NCBI GenBank assembly: GCA_028095005.1
Contig: CM051461.1
Coordinates: forward strand, 63,345,840 to 63,409,839
Direction: 5' to 3'
Source: Rhynchospora pubera
Taxonomy: Eukaryota; Streptophyta; Magnoliopsida; Poales; Cyperaceae
Length of the DNA: 64,000 bases
Shown here piece by piece: positions 1-11,981 of the stretch (positions are counted from its first letter, which is position 1; each line of letters opens with the position of its first letter). A program made the position numbers and the translations under genes. Below the pieces are notes generated by a model. The model was given only the letters and a program-made list of their open reading frames with translations, made no database searches and had not been told where the DNA came from.

Positions 1-126
1 TATTATTAATTAGTATTTATTACTTATTAATAATAATTAATTTTAATAAAAAATTTTTATTAATTATCAATTATAAAAGTATAAAATTATTAATTATTAT
101 TATCATTATTGGAAAAACTATTATTA

Positions 127-159
<33 letters not shown>

Positions 160-420
160 TTTATATTAAAGAATATTTAAATTTATACAATTATTATTAA
201 TTAATAAATATTATTAGTTATTATATATTATAATTATTTATTTATTACCTATTACTTATTATTAAAATTATTAAAATCATTTATTTGAATTAATTATTAT
301 TGATTATTCATTTCTAATTAATATTAATAATTATTATTCATTCTTAATTATTAATTATTAGCATTTATTATTAATCATTAATTATTATTAATTTTTATAA
401 ATAATTAATTCTTCATTTAT
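1..420. repeat. AT-rich low-complexity sequence with an ATT microsatellite
   Basis: Almost pure A/T made of TTATTAATTA-like words, with an uninterrupted (ATT)n run near 126-160. No gene or terminal repeat is seen. It may be the interior of an AT-rich MITE cut off by the window edge. Confidence 0.8.
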
Positions 421-963
421 GATAAAGGCCCTTTTCTTCATGTAGTAACTGGAAAATGGGTGATTGTTGCTAAACTGCGCATGTCAATGATTGAGGCATG
501 GAGGGTTCACTCTTCCACAACTATTACTGAAACAGTCGTGCATAATATCTTTCTAGTACAATTCCTCACATATGAAGATCTTTTCAAGGTCTTAGACAAG
601 GGAGTTTAATATATGATAGGTGATCCAGTGGTTCTCAAAAGACTTGAGAAGGAATTAATCTGATTTACAAAACAGAAAGGTTGGCAAAATGGAGGTATGG
701 GTTCAATTACACTATGTTCCCCATGACTTCATAACCAACTTCAAGTTTTCATACACTTTCCACATCATTAGGTGACCCTTTATCAGATGTACGCACAATT
801 ATAAATGTGGGGAAGAGTTATTATAGTTAGAAACTGCGCATCAAAATTGATCAACCACTTTTTGAAGAACTGCCTATTAACCATCCAGATCTTGGTGAGG
901 TAATAGTGCATGCGGTTTATAAAAATTTATAAAATCTGTGGATGGATCATTCATGATCACTAT

Positions 964-1151
964 GGTTCCGTTTGGATGCGTTGAGAATAAGGTAGGAAGA
1001 AGGAAAAAGGGAAGAAATTTATTGAGAAGGGGTAAATTTATTGGAAGTGTGTAACTTTTGTGAAGAGTTTGGATGGTTAGAAATAAATTTATTGGTAAAA
1101 AGTGGTTATTCCTTATTTCTTATTCCGGGAATAAGCCATCCAAACGGAGCC
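964..1151. mobile_element. MITE copy 1 (GGCTCCGTTTGGAT family)
   Basis: 188 bp with terminal inverted repeats GGTTCCGTTTGGATG and CATCCAAACGGAGCC, flanked by a 3-bp duplication TAT on both sides. The 3-bp target site and GG-initial repeat suggest a Tourist/PIF-Harbinger-type MITE. It lies in the LINE remnant. Confidence 0.85.
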
Positions 1152-1518
1152 TATGATTGTCCATAAAGGACAAAATAGTTGTGCTTTGAGGCTGAACAGC
1201 GTGATTTACATTCAGATCTTATGACAAAAAAAAAAAAACCCTATGTTGCCTGATGTGGGTGAGCTATCTAACAACACTGCTCAAGAAAACAAAACTGACC
1301 TACAACCTAGTGACATAAGCACAATTTCCTTCCAGTTTCAAGGTAAACCAAAAACAATCAAAAGTAACAGAAATCATAACTCCATCCAAGTCCGTAAGAA
1401 GACGGCCAAGGCAAAAACAAAAGCTTTAACAATTGGAGACCAAATCCGTAAAGAGACCAAAAACTTGAAAAGGGGCCTGCTTGTGAAAGTATGGAACACG
1501 AACCAAGTTCTTCTCATG

Positions 1519-1669
1519 GGCTCCGTTTGGATACCGTGTGGGAAGAAGAAAAAAAGAGAAAAAATTTATTATAAACAATCCAAATTCTTCACAAAATTAC
1601 ACACTTCTCAATACTTCTTCTCATTTATTCCCTTCTTTCCTTCTTTTCACACCTCATCTAAACGGAGCC
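1519..1669. mobile_element. MITE copy 2 (GGCTCCGTTTGGAT family)
   Basis: 151 bp from GGCTCCGTTTGGATA to TCTAAACGGAGCC, with ATG as the 3-bp duplication on each side. The interior, with ACACTTCTCAATACTTCTTC, matches the copies near 35.2, 41.5, 57.6 and 59.7 kb. Confidence 0.88.
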
Positions 1670-1943
1670 ATGAAGAAAAAGAGAACCCACTTAAACCCAA
1701 AAGTGTTAGGGAGGCACGTCCAGAGACGCTCCCAAGTTCATCATAACTATACTAGAATGGAACTGTCGTGGTATCGGAGGACCACAAAAACAACTTTTTA
1801 TTGAGGATCTCCTCCATTCAACTCATGCGAATATAGTTTTTTATCTTGGTCAACATCAAGTTAAGACCATTGACTGGTCAAAGGTCAAAATAGATAGTCA
1901 ATGATGGCCAAAGACGGTAGGTTGTTACTAGAGCTGTCAAACG

Positions 1944-4474
1944 TAGGGCTGGCAACGAGTCGAATTCGAGCGAGCCAAGTCCTATTCGAATTCGATTCGA
2001 AATAAATTCGAACAAATTCGATTCGATTCGTCAAGGAATATCGAGTAGAGAAATTCAGCCTGTATTCGATTCGTATTTATAACGAGCCAATTTGACTCGA
2101 GTCGTTAATAACTCGAATTGATAAGTCATTCTTTACAGAGTTACGTATGGGCTAATGGGCTATGGCCACAATTTTTTATACATAACTCTAACAGAGCTAT
2201 TATATGCATTTTCAAACCAAAAAGCAAAGACACACAAACTAAGTGCAATAAAACATTATAAGCTAGTAAAAGATAAAATGATTAAGCATGATTCAATCAT
2301 TTCATATTTTCATGACACAATTCATACATCCAATAAGTGGATTCTTAATACCAGCTCCAATCCAAAAAAATAATTCCATCTCCACGACACAATTCATTTC
2401 CAACAAAATTAATACCAGCTCCAATTTAGAAATCTAATTCCATGGCACCATGCAGCCAACTCATACCACAAAAAAACATTCCTAGCTATTAAGTAATTAA
2501 TTCACAAAAAAAACCACTCCTAACCAAAATAATAGATTTCACGTTTCATCAAACCAGCATCCAAGCCCCAACTTTAGTATTTCACCATTCCTACATGTTA
2601 ATAATCTATCACTAGTCAAACTATCAAAATATAATTAAAAGCAAAAACATAACTGATGTTTGGGAATAAAAAACAAAACCTGCCTCAGTTTTTGTTAGTC
2701 GTCCCCATGGAAATTTCAAATTGAAGATCCTCTTCATCCTTAGTAGCTTCCTGAACATAAAATATTGCACAAAGTTAGATCAGATTATAAAATAAAAATA
2801 GATAAAAAAATATAGAAGTGGTTTGCTTACTTTTACTGTTATCGGCTGATATTTTGAGTTGGCTCGTACCCAATCGCCTCCACAAACGAGAACTTCAACA
2901 TTATCCTTGGACAGCGAACTTCGATAGTCATCCAATACCCGACCTCCAGCGCTAAAAGCAGATTCAGATGCGACTGTTGTGATTGGAATAGAAAGTACGT
3001 CACGAGCCAACTTGGATAAAACAGGATATTTCACCGAGTTCACCTTCCACCAGCTTAATACATCAAAATGTTCATTTCTGTTACTTGTAAACACAGGTTC
3101 TTGTAAGTACATGTCAAGATCAGACCTTGGGGGATCATATGAGCACTTGGATTGTACAAAACACATAAAATCATCATCGACTGAGCTATTCGCAGCTGTC
3201 CTTGAGCTGCTTGCAGCAACATTTGAGCTACTGGCAGCCGTATTTGTGAAGCTTCCTGCAGCAACATTTGCCATGGCATACATCAAACCAAAACTGAACT
3301 ATCACTCTTGATATACCATTCTGTGCAAAAGTACAACATAACACTAAACTAATAATTACTAAGGACATTACTAAAATAAAAGATAATAAAAAAGCCAAGT
3401 ATGTACTGTACTGGTTTTAGCCAGTAAGTTTCAAATGTTTATATAGAGAAAAAGTAATCAGTTGCTAGCACATGTTCACTTGTTCAGTAATTAAACCAAT
3501 AAGCATTAGTAAGCAAACTTTTCATTTCCAAAAAGCTAAGTATGTACTGTACTGGTTTTAGCCACTCGTTACATCTACAAACTTTTATTTTTCAATGAAA
3601 AGATAATGACGCATGATTTTTGTGTAAAAAAAATAATTTTTGTACTAAAGTCATCAACAAAATAGAAAATCAAAATTATTAAAATAAAAAAGAGAGATTA
3701 AGGGTTCATACCAGAAATTTAGAAAATTTAGGCAAAGGATGTCAGAATTTTTAACTCTAAATCTGCACAACAAAAAAAAGTAAAAAATTCAATCAACTAT
3801 GACTACAAAAGAGAGATTAATAACAAAGAAGAGATGTAAGAGATACTTACGAAGGCAAAGTGACTGGCAGGATAAGCAAAGAGCGTGTAAGATAGAGACT
3901 AGAGAGTAGCGAGAGAGAAGAAACAGTAGAATCGAGAACCAGGCTACCAGCAAAGAGATGGAAGAGAAAAGGCGGTGAACAAATTTGAGGTCGGGTTTGA
4001 TCAGAGCTAGAGGAGAAGAGAAAATTTGAGATCGGCGGAGCCACAGAGGCGAAGAGAGATTTTTAGGGTTTTAGCCATAGAGTAAAAGGGGCGAGAGACT
4101 GAGAGATGAAGAGAGATAAGTGATCAGAAGATTCTGGAGAGGAGAGAGAACTTTGCTTATAGAGGAAGCCACGAAGATTTTGGATTTGGTAGGAGGGAAA
4201 ACTTAGGGTTTTCACTTTTTCACACCTAACTCTGCGTACATTACATATTTACATGTGCTATGATATGATAGTATCGCTAGATATATTTCGAGTTAATAAT
4301 TCGCGAGCCACTAACGAGCGAGCTCTCTACAGCTCGTATTCGATTCGGAACTAATTTCGAGCTTGGAAGCTCGATTCGTCAGAAACTCGAAATTATTTCG
4401 AGCGAGCTAGTTTCGAATAATTAGCGAATCGACCCCGAGCGAGTCACGAGCCACGAATTTTTTTGCCACCCCTA
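1944..4474 (-). mobile_element. Inner hAT element with transposase remnant
   Basis: 2531 bp with terminal repeats TAGGGCTGGCAA and TTTGCCACCCCTA and a perfect 8-bp duplication GTCAAACG (1936-1943 and 4475-4482). Subterminal regions are full of ATTCGA/TCGAAT words in both orientations (for example 1960-2060 and 4290-4440), as usual for hAT transposase binding regions. It inserted in the left end of the outer hAT. Only the C-terminal transposase exons remain, so it is an internally deleted derivative. Confidence 0.9.
2685..3286 (-). pseudogene. hAT transposase C-terminal dimerisation region (RICESLEEPER/DAYSLEEPER-like)
   Basis: Reading on the minus strand, exon 3286-2831 encodes a serine/alanine-rich linker and then SDLDMYLQEP, FDVLSWWK, YPVLSKLARDVLSIP and SESAFSAGGRVLDDYRSSL. 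This order is the hAT C-terminal dimerisation domain of plant BED-type transposases. It ends at a GTAAGC donor, and a small last exon (2750-2685) in the same phase ends DLQFEISM and then a stop, as in family members. The N-terminal BED finger and most of the catalytic core are absent, so this is a fragment. The upstream boundary of the first exon is uncertain. Confidence 0.85.
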
Positions 4475-5662
4475 GTCAAACGTGACTAACGATCATAGAA
4501 ATACCCCTGATCGTTAGCGTTTTGTCTAATTATACGAGACATATTATACAATCATTAACCAAATCGTTTATTATACGGCACATAAATTGATTCCGTTAAT
4601 TGTTTTGTTTTAAGTAAACGATTTAACGTTTATGTGATTGAGCAAGAAAAAAATACGGTACCACATGCATATTTTTTTAATCAAAGAATTTTTTTTTATA
4701 AATAGCAGTTACAAAACAAGGAAATTCATAAATGATCCTAGCAATTCATAAATTTATGAATGAAAAAATTTACATAGTGATTTAATTTACATCTCGACCA
4801 TAAAAAATATAAAAAATGAATGAACAACCATCTCTAAATTGTGTAGAGAACTCACCTAATCAGATCATCCATTCCATGTTTAATTAAACAACCCCTTCTC
4901 TACTGAATCGTAAAATTTCCAAATCATTTGAAAAAACAACCTCATCCTATTGTCAAATCTCGGCCTTATCCAACCCCATAAACAATTCCTTCTCTACTCC
5001 TCGAGTCAAACTCCATCTTCATCGTCAGCAAGATCGTGTGGGCTCCGCCAGATCTCCTCTTAGATTTTCATATTCCACACAAGTGATGATTACGACGTCG
5101 TCACTGCCATCGCCATCGTCGCGTAGTGGAGGGTGGTGCTGGTCCTTTCGACTACGCAAGAGGGTGGTGCTAGTCACTAGCGGCTGTGCAACAGTAGTAG
5201 GATCGGTCTGCGCCAGGAGGTGTCGGGCTATCTGAGATGAAAGTGCGAGAGAAGGAAATCAAGCATGCGAAAGAGAGAAAGAGGGAACACATGTGAGATT
5301 GATTGAGACTTTGAGAGTAACAGAGAAGCATGCGAGAGAAAGAGGGAAAAAAAAGGAGGAGATAGATGAGCGGCGTAGATGAGGTACCCAGGTAGGGTTT
5401 TCTCTTTACTCAACCCTTGTTTCCTCTGCCCCTTCCTCTCTGCTATTCTTATAATTCTACACCCGTAGAATACTATACGCAAAAACGAAATAACGCAAAC
5501 AAAACAGACCATTCTATTTATCGTTTCATTAGTGTATGTATAAAACTACCTCCAACCGTTGCTGTTTTGTTTCATGAATGAAATGAAATTTAGTTCCATT
5601 ATTACGATTTAACGTCACGCAATAACGTAATTTTTTCTTCCGTTGACAACTCTAGTTATTAC

Positions 5663-5979
5663 TATACTTGTCAATTTCGTACCGTTTTGAACGTTTTTGT
5701 TCCGTTCCGTCCAAACGAATTGTTAAACGACATAAAAAATCATTTCGTTTCTAAAAAGGGAACGGAAATGGAAATAAAGAAAATGAACGGAACGTTAAAC
5801 AGAATACAAAAATGGACGAAAATGGGTTGAAATCAATAAAAAATGAAAGACAGAACGTTAAACGGAACATAAATCAGTTTCGTTTGACAAAACGGAACGA
5901 AAACGAAATAACATTTTCGTTCCGTTACCGAAACAGAACAAATGATTTTCGCTTACGCCATCGACGTTTGACAGGCGTA
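5663..5979. mobile_element. Small hAT-like element abutting the outer hAT
   Basis: 317 bp with ends TATACTTGTCAA and TTTGACAGGCGTA and internal CGTTCCGTT/AACGGAACG words. Its left flank is the right duplication of the outer hAT (GTTATTAC) and its right flank is GCTGTTAC, so three related 8-mers bracket two adjacent elements. Confidence 0.65.
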
Positions 5980-5993
5980 GCTGTTACAATCAA

Positions 5994-6740
5994 GGGGGCG
6001 TTTGTTTGTGTAGTAAGGAGTTGCATAAGTTAAGGATGCATAAGTGCTTATGTAGTGTTATGTAATATATGTTTGGTTGTGTGGTAACAATGAGTAACTT
6101 AATGCATGCATATATTCATGTCAAAAGACTAAAATGCCCTCAATTTGAATTAGTATTATGTATTAATAATATGTTGTGAACTAATTATTATTATGTATTA
6201 ATAATAATTAAATATTATTAAATACTAATTATTATTGATTATTAATTATTATTATAAATTAATTATTAATTATAATAATAAATAATCATTATTATTATGA
6301 AATATTAATAATTACTTTTAATTAAATATTATTAATTATTTAATAATAAAAATTATATTGATTAAGTATTTGTAATTAATAATAATTATTATTAAATTGT
6401 TATTGTTAATAATTAATATTATTTGTTAAATATTTACTATCATTTAATTATTAATTATAATAATTAATCTTTATTATTAATTATGCTTTTTTAATAATTA
6501 TTGTTTACTTATTAAATATTATTATTTATTAATTCTTATTAATTATTTGTTAATTATTAAATATTATTATTATTTATTTCTAAGGGGTATTATTGGAAGA
6601 AAAATTAAAGGAGACCAATGCATAACTTATGCAACCTGCAATAAATTATGCACCCTTAAGACATCATATGTAAGAGGTGTTTGGTGACTTAAGGATGCAT
6701 AACTTAAGTTATGCACCCACTAAGTCACAAACAAATGGCC
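5994..6740. mobile_element. AT-rich MITE
   Basis: Ends GGGGGCGTTTGTTTGTG and CACAAACAAATGGCC are imperfect inverted repeats, and CAA flanks both sides as a possible 3-bp duplication. Subterminal words such as GGATGCATAA occur in both orientations. The middle (about 6150-6590) is almost pure A/T with no coding capacity. Confidence 0.7.
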
Positions 6741-6818
6741 CAAAAAACAATACATGAATCCGCAGAATTCAATCTGTATCTGATACTACTATGGATCCAC
6801 AGTTCTCCCCGACAGTAA

Positions 6819-8601
6819 TGTTAGAAATGCATAATTTTTAATTTTTGTGCTAATTACACTTAATTTAGTAATTAAAACATCATACACAATATGATCTAGT
6901 GCTTAAGCTCATTAACACAAAGAGCTTAAGCTCATTAACACAAAGAGAATGGGTGGAAATTATACCTCTCTTGATATAGCAATCAAGAGGCTCGATCCTA
7001 CGGATTAGAAATCGATGGCGTGCTCTCCAAACTTCTCCAAATCACCTCGAGTCCACCTAGAGATTAACCAATTTCTCGAATTGATTTGTGCTAGCAAATC
7101 AATGAAAAAATAGCTAATCCAAAGAGTAACCCTCTTCTAGTTCAACTAATTGATTGAGGTGGAGGGTGTATGGCTCAACACATGAGCAAAATAGGTGGAG
7201 GAGTGGTGGTGGCCGACGGCCAAGAGAGGAGAGGGGAGATGTGGTGGCGGCTAGGGTCAAAGGGAGAGACAAAATCCATCTCATGGGGTCCTTTTATAGC
7301 CTACCAACCCTAGGTATAAGTTGCTAGAATTTACACAAATGCCACCCCACCTACCTCCTTTTGGCCGGCCATATGGGCCTCTCTAATCCACCTATTTGGA
7401 CTTTAATTCATTTAATTAAATTCATTATTATTTGCTCTATGTTTGGGCTATAAATTTGCTATATACAAATTAGCCCAATAATTCAATATAACTAGTTATA
7501 TTAAATTAAGTTGAACTAAGATAATTATTAACTAATTAATAATTATTCTAGGATTATATTATTCTATTATTTATTTCTATATGACCCGTTTGACTTAATT
7601 AATTACTACGTTCTATAACGGTACATAATTTATTAATCAATTCATCATATTTTTCGCAATATTCACTGTTGCGAATAAATAAATAAATAAATAAAACACT
7701 GTCTTGGTTAAAACTCTATTTTGTGTGACTCTTTGAGGATTTATGCTATGTTGGACATGGAATTAAATCGTTATTTAATTTCAATAATCATAAGCAGAAT
7801 CTAGCAACATGTTATGATTCCCAATTCGCATAAATAGTGTACTGCTATAATATTTCAATCCTGCATAAGAGAATAAATATGTTTTTCTATTTTGATTTTT
7901 ATGTCACACGATATCATCGTATAATCCAAGATAGGAATGTGTCATTCTTGCAGATTATATGTTTCTTGATTTAGAGATAATTGTATCAGTTGCTAGCAAA
8001 CAATCTATCTCCATCAAGGGACCCAAATAGATATCGTCACTCACTAAGTGAATTAATGAGGGACATACGGTTTTCTTGATAATTAGCTTTTCCCCGCACA
8101 ATTCAATAGTACTTAAATCAAGTCTGTATAGCAGCCCTTATCAGGAATCAGCGGTAGACAAGATTTATAGAACCTATCCTCATATGGAAAAGATAATTAT
8201 CTCAAACTTAGAACCAAAATCATAACGAAATAAATAATGACACGTAACACAATCCATTTATTTATTTTGTGGGTTCAAGTCTTGTACTATGTTCTATAAC
8301 ATACACATATGCAATTAAGTTAGGTTACTCTTAACCTATGATTTATAGAACTTAATCATCACTTAATTTGCATACTAATCTTATTGATAATTAATGTACC
8401 ATGTTAATTATCAAGATTAAGGACGTTTTGGATTTATTGTTGTCATTTACTACTAAATGAAAAACAGTGATCTATAATTCAGATCATCAACCTAAATGAA
8501 CTGTCAACGAATAAATCAAGGAACAAATGATGCGAGATCATCAATGACATAAACTATAGAAGTAGCCAAATATGATTGGCTTCTAGGACATATCTCTAAC
8601 A
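6819..8601 (-). mobile_element. Ty1/copia LTR (3' LTR of a minus-strand element)
   Basis: Starts TGTTAG and ends CTAACA. Immediately outside on the coding side lies a polypurine tract reading AAGTGGGAGAT on the minus strand, directly followed by TGTTAGAGATATGTCC, a common copia arrangement. A minus-strand TATA box (GGCTATAAAAGG near 7280-7300) would set the transcript start. A 24-bp word (GAGCTTAAGCTCATTAACAC) is tandemly doubled near 6903-6950. Confidence 0.75.
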
Positions 8602-8722
8602 ATCTCCCACTTGGCCTAGAGTCAATCAATAGTAACTTCTAGCCAGTGCATAGTACTCAATGTAATATCCAAAATATACATGTCTCATACTAAAGCCTAT
8701 TAATAAAAGATACAACTCAAAG

Positions 8723-10318
8723 TCACTCAGGCATACGCTTAATCCCCATGGATGCAACATGCATCTCATGTGCGGCTCGAGACAAAGGCTTTGTCAGAGG
8801 GTCCGCTGTGTTCGCAGCACCGTCCACCTTCTTGACCTTGACCCAACCGTCATTGATCAACTGACGGATGAGATAGAATTGTCGTAGAATGTGCCTAGTT
8901 TTTTTATGAGACCTAGGCTCCTTGGACTGAGTTATGGCTCCCGTGTTGTCGCAGTAGATTTCCACTGGACCTGAGATGCTTGGAACCACCTCTAACTCGG
9001 TCAAGAACTCCGTGATCCATACACCTTCTTTCGCTGCTTCACCAGTCGCTAAGTATTCTGCTTCGGTGACGGAATCGGTCGTAGTATCTTTCTTGGAACT
9101 CTTCCAACTCACGACACCACCATTGAACAGAAATACAAAGCCGGACTGTGATTTTGAGTCATCTCGATCGGTTTGGAAACTAACATCGGTGTAACCAGTT
9201 ACAACGAGTTCTTGGTCTTCACCGTATACGAGAATGTTATCCTTTGTTCTCTTGAGATATTTGAGGATATTCTTGACTGCAGTCCAATGTGCCATGTCGG
9301 GGTTGGCTTGGAATCGACTAGTCACGCTAATCGGATGTGCCACATAAGGGCGAGTGCATAGCATGGCATACATGATCGATCCGACCACAGATGGATACAT
9401 GAACTTCTTCATGTATTCACGATCCGCATCATTGGTCGGACTTTGAGACTTGCTCAAGAAAATGTCATGTGACATAGGCAAAAATCTCTTCTTGGAATTA
9501 GTCATGTTGTGTTTTTTCAACACTTTGTCAACATATGCATCTTGGCTCAAATCTAACATCCTTCTTGATCTATCTCTATAGATCTTGATTCCTAGGATAT
9601 AGGCGGCTTCGCCCAAATCTTTCATTGAGAACACTTTCTTTAATGAATCCTTGACTGCATTCAACTCGGGAATATCATTCCCGATCAAGAGAATATCATC
9701 AACATATAGAACAAGAAACACGACCATGCTCCCACTAATCCTCTTGTAAACACAAGGTTCCTTTTCGCTTTGGACGAAGTTCAATTTCTTGACTTCTTCA
9801 TCAAAGCGTTTGTTCCAACTCCTCGATGCTTGCTTCAATCCATAAATGGACTTTTGAAGCTTGCATACCTTGTTAGCATTCTTTGGATCCACAAAACACT
9901 CGGGTTGTGTCATATACACATCCTCTTTCAAATTTCCATTTAGGAAAGCGGTTTTGACATCCATTTGCCATATTTCATAATCATAAAATGCGGCAATTAC
10001 TAACATGATCCGAATAAACTTGAACATGACGACGAGTGAGAAGGTTTCTTCATAGTCAATACCATGAACTTGTTAGTAACCTTTCACAACGAGCCGTGTT
10101 TTGTAAATGGTCAAGTTGCCATCCATGTCGACCTTTCTTTTAAAGATCCATTTGTTCTCAACGGGTTTTACTCCGTTGGGAAGATCAACCAAGGTCCATA
10201 CCTTGTTGTCATACATGGATTGCATTTCGGATTCCATGGCTTTAAGCCATTCCTTGGAGTTGGATTTTATTTTCATGTCATCAATGGTCAAAGGCTCATC
10301 ATTTGTAAAAAGATTTGC
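8723..10318 (-). pseudogene. Ty1/copia pol fragment: reverse transcriptase and RNase H
   Basis: Minus-strand frame. The N-terminal part has EWLKAMESEMQSM and NKWIFKRK. After VVKGY an in-frame TAA (10073-10075) replaces the usual residue before QVHGIDYEETFS, and the frame then runs open to the end. It carries MDVKTAFLNG, IYGLKQASRSWN, the catalytic LYVDDIL, GYTDVSF, TEAEYLA and YCDNTGAI, and ends ADPLTKPL. These are the copia RT and RNase H signatures. Gag, protease and integrase are missing, so this is a truncated copy apart from the single nonsense codon in the retained part. Confidence 0.92.
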
Positions 10319-10321
10319 TAA

Positions 10322-11981
10322 ACATCTATATTATTTGGGTAGCTGTAATGTATACTAGAGTACCGCTTACAGTTTATGGAATAAAATATTTTATTCCATT
10401 GCCAACATAATATGGATTTTCAATATAGGTCACACCACCTGAATGGAAAACAAGAAATATATTTTCATGTTGTATGAAACAAAGTGTACAAATAGAAAAT
10501 TATATCACATGACGTGATTAACTAGCAAGGAATAAATTTATTGATATGTGAATATTATGAGTATAATATGTGTTTCACATACTATAATAATATATGAATA
10601 TTATTATAGAGTGAATAAATTTATTTAAACCCCAAGCCCAATTATTTTAACAAATGAAGAGAAAAAGAAGGCTTTAAGTTCAGGTCAGAATTTAAGTCAA
10701 TATTAAACTGAAAATTAGTATAGCAAATGATATATGAAAATTGTAGTCCGGGAAGTGTAGAATCCAATGGTTTGTTTTATATCGTTTGGATTATCCTAAA
10801 GAGAGTTATCAACGTTTTAGTGCTGCAACGTCAGAAATTAAAGTGTTGTTTTAATTTCTGGTTAGTGGCTTTAAATGCTACACGAATTTGAAAGGTTTAT
10901 TCTGATGTTTTAAAGGTAAAACAGAACAGAATTTGTGAACACAAGTAAGTCTTCATGTGTTGAAGTTTTGACTTTCTCTTCCTCAAAATATTTGTTAAAA
11001 TATTCTATCGATTAAGCAATCGATCAAGATACGGGCGGCGGAGCTAGGTGTTGATGGAGAGTTCGCTAGCACGGATTCAATTGTCATTCTTGTTTCGGAT
11101 TCAAGGTGAACCGAAGAGGAATAAAGGTTCATTGGAGACCATAGGTATGGCTCAACAATCCTTCTTATAGGAATATATATGATTGTGATGCAAATATAAT
11201 ATAGGAAAGTTAGCGATAATAAGAACGATCTTAGATGTTATCGGTTAATAAATTTTTAAAATTATCCGATTCGCATCATGAAATCATTTGATCCGTGTAT
11301 AATCCAAGATAGGAATGTGTCATTTTTGTAGATTATACGTTTCTTGATCTAGAGTTGATCGTCTAGCTAGTTGCGCGCATACGATTCAACTCCATCAAGG
11401 GGCCCAATAGATATCATCACTCACTGGGTGAACTAATGAGGGACATACGGTTGTCTTGATGAACAGTTTCTCCCCGCACAATTCAAGAGAACATAAATAA
11501 AGTCTGTATAACAGCTCTTATCAGGAATCAACGTTAAACGATATTTATATAACCTATCCTCATGTGGAGAAACTGAATCTTCTCAAACTCAGAATCAAAC
11601 ACGTATGAAATAAATAATGACACATAACACAATTCATATATTTATTTCATTGGGTCATGTTATGTGCTATGTTCCAGTAACATACACATATGCGATTAAG
11701 TCGGTAACTCCTTACCTATGATTTGCATAACTTAATCATCACTTAACTTGCATACTAGTCTTATCTGATAATTAATGTTCCTTGTTAATTATCAAGACTA
11801 TGGACTCTTTATAGATATTATTGTCATTCTAACGAATGATCCACAGAGATTTACAATTCAGATCCTCAACCTGAATGATTTGTCAATAATAAACTCTAGG
11901 AACAAATGATCAAGTATCATCAATAACATAAACTAATATAATAGACACCAACTGATTGACATCTAGGATATATCTCTAACA
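10322..11981 (-). mobile_element. Diverged copia LTR-like segment
   Basis: The last ~700 bp (11281-11981) align well with 7905-8601 of the LTR at 6819: shared words include TATAATCCAAGATAGGAATG, GAGGGACATACGG and the end ATATCTCTAACA. The first ~950 bp show no clear match to that LTR. It is therefore probably a second, related LTR rather than the true partner. Its left boundary is not fixed, and the bases flanking the pair do not give a convincing target duplication. Confidence 0.55.

Larger units (their letters stand above)
430..1890 (+). pseudogene. Decayed L1-type LINE: DUF4283 ORF1 region and start of ORF2 endonuclease
   Basis: No long frame survives, but pieces translate as LINE protein. 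Around 480-660 the words NIFLVQF and VVLKRLEK fit the DUF4283 domain of plant LINE ORF1. Around 688-950 the words EVWVQLHYVPHDF and LRIKIDQPL fit its second half, with in-frame stops between. A basic stretch follows at 1243-1500. At about 1760-1880 the frame reads ILEWNCRGIGGPQKQ and then NIVFYLG, which resembles the N-terminus of the L1 AP-endonuclease (usual form SWNCRGLG). Two MITEs (964-1151 and 1519-1669) interrupt it, and the hAT cluster beginning at 1929 cuts off the rest. Family assignment is from remembered motifs; the decay itself is visible. Confidence 0.7.
1929..5654. mobile_element. Outer hAT element, interrupted by a second hAT
   Basis: Terminal inverted repeats TAGAGCTGTCAA and TTGACAACTCTA match at 11 of 12 positions. 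Flanking 8-bp duplications GTTGTTAC (1921-1928) and GTTATTAC (5655-5662) differ at one base. The 8-bp target site and TAG ends are hAT hallmarks. The body has CGTTTCGTT-like words typical of the same family seen at 41722-43228 and 54348-54664. A second hAT (1944-4474) is inserted just inside the left end. No transposase belonging to this outer copy was recognised; the remaining sequence (4483-5654) holds only short frames. Confidence 0.8.

Noticed and set aside
1243..1746. 167-codon frame as a gene
   Set aside because: It runs from LINE debris through a MITE and out again, so the frame is fortuitous.
5228..5512. 94-codon minus frame in the outer hAT
   Set aside because: It lies on GAGAGA-rich sequence, overlaps another frame, and has no recognisable domain.
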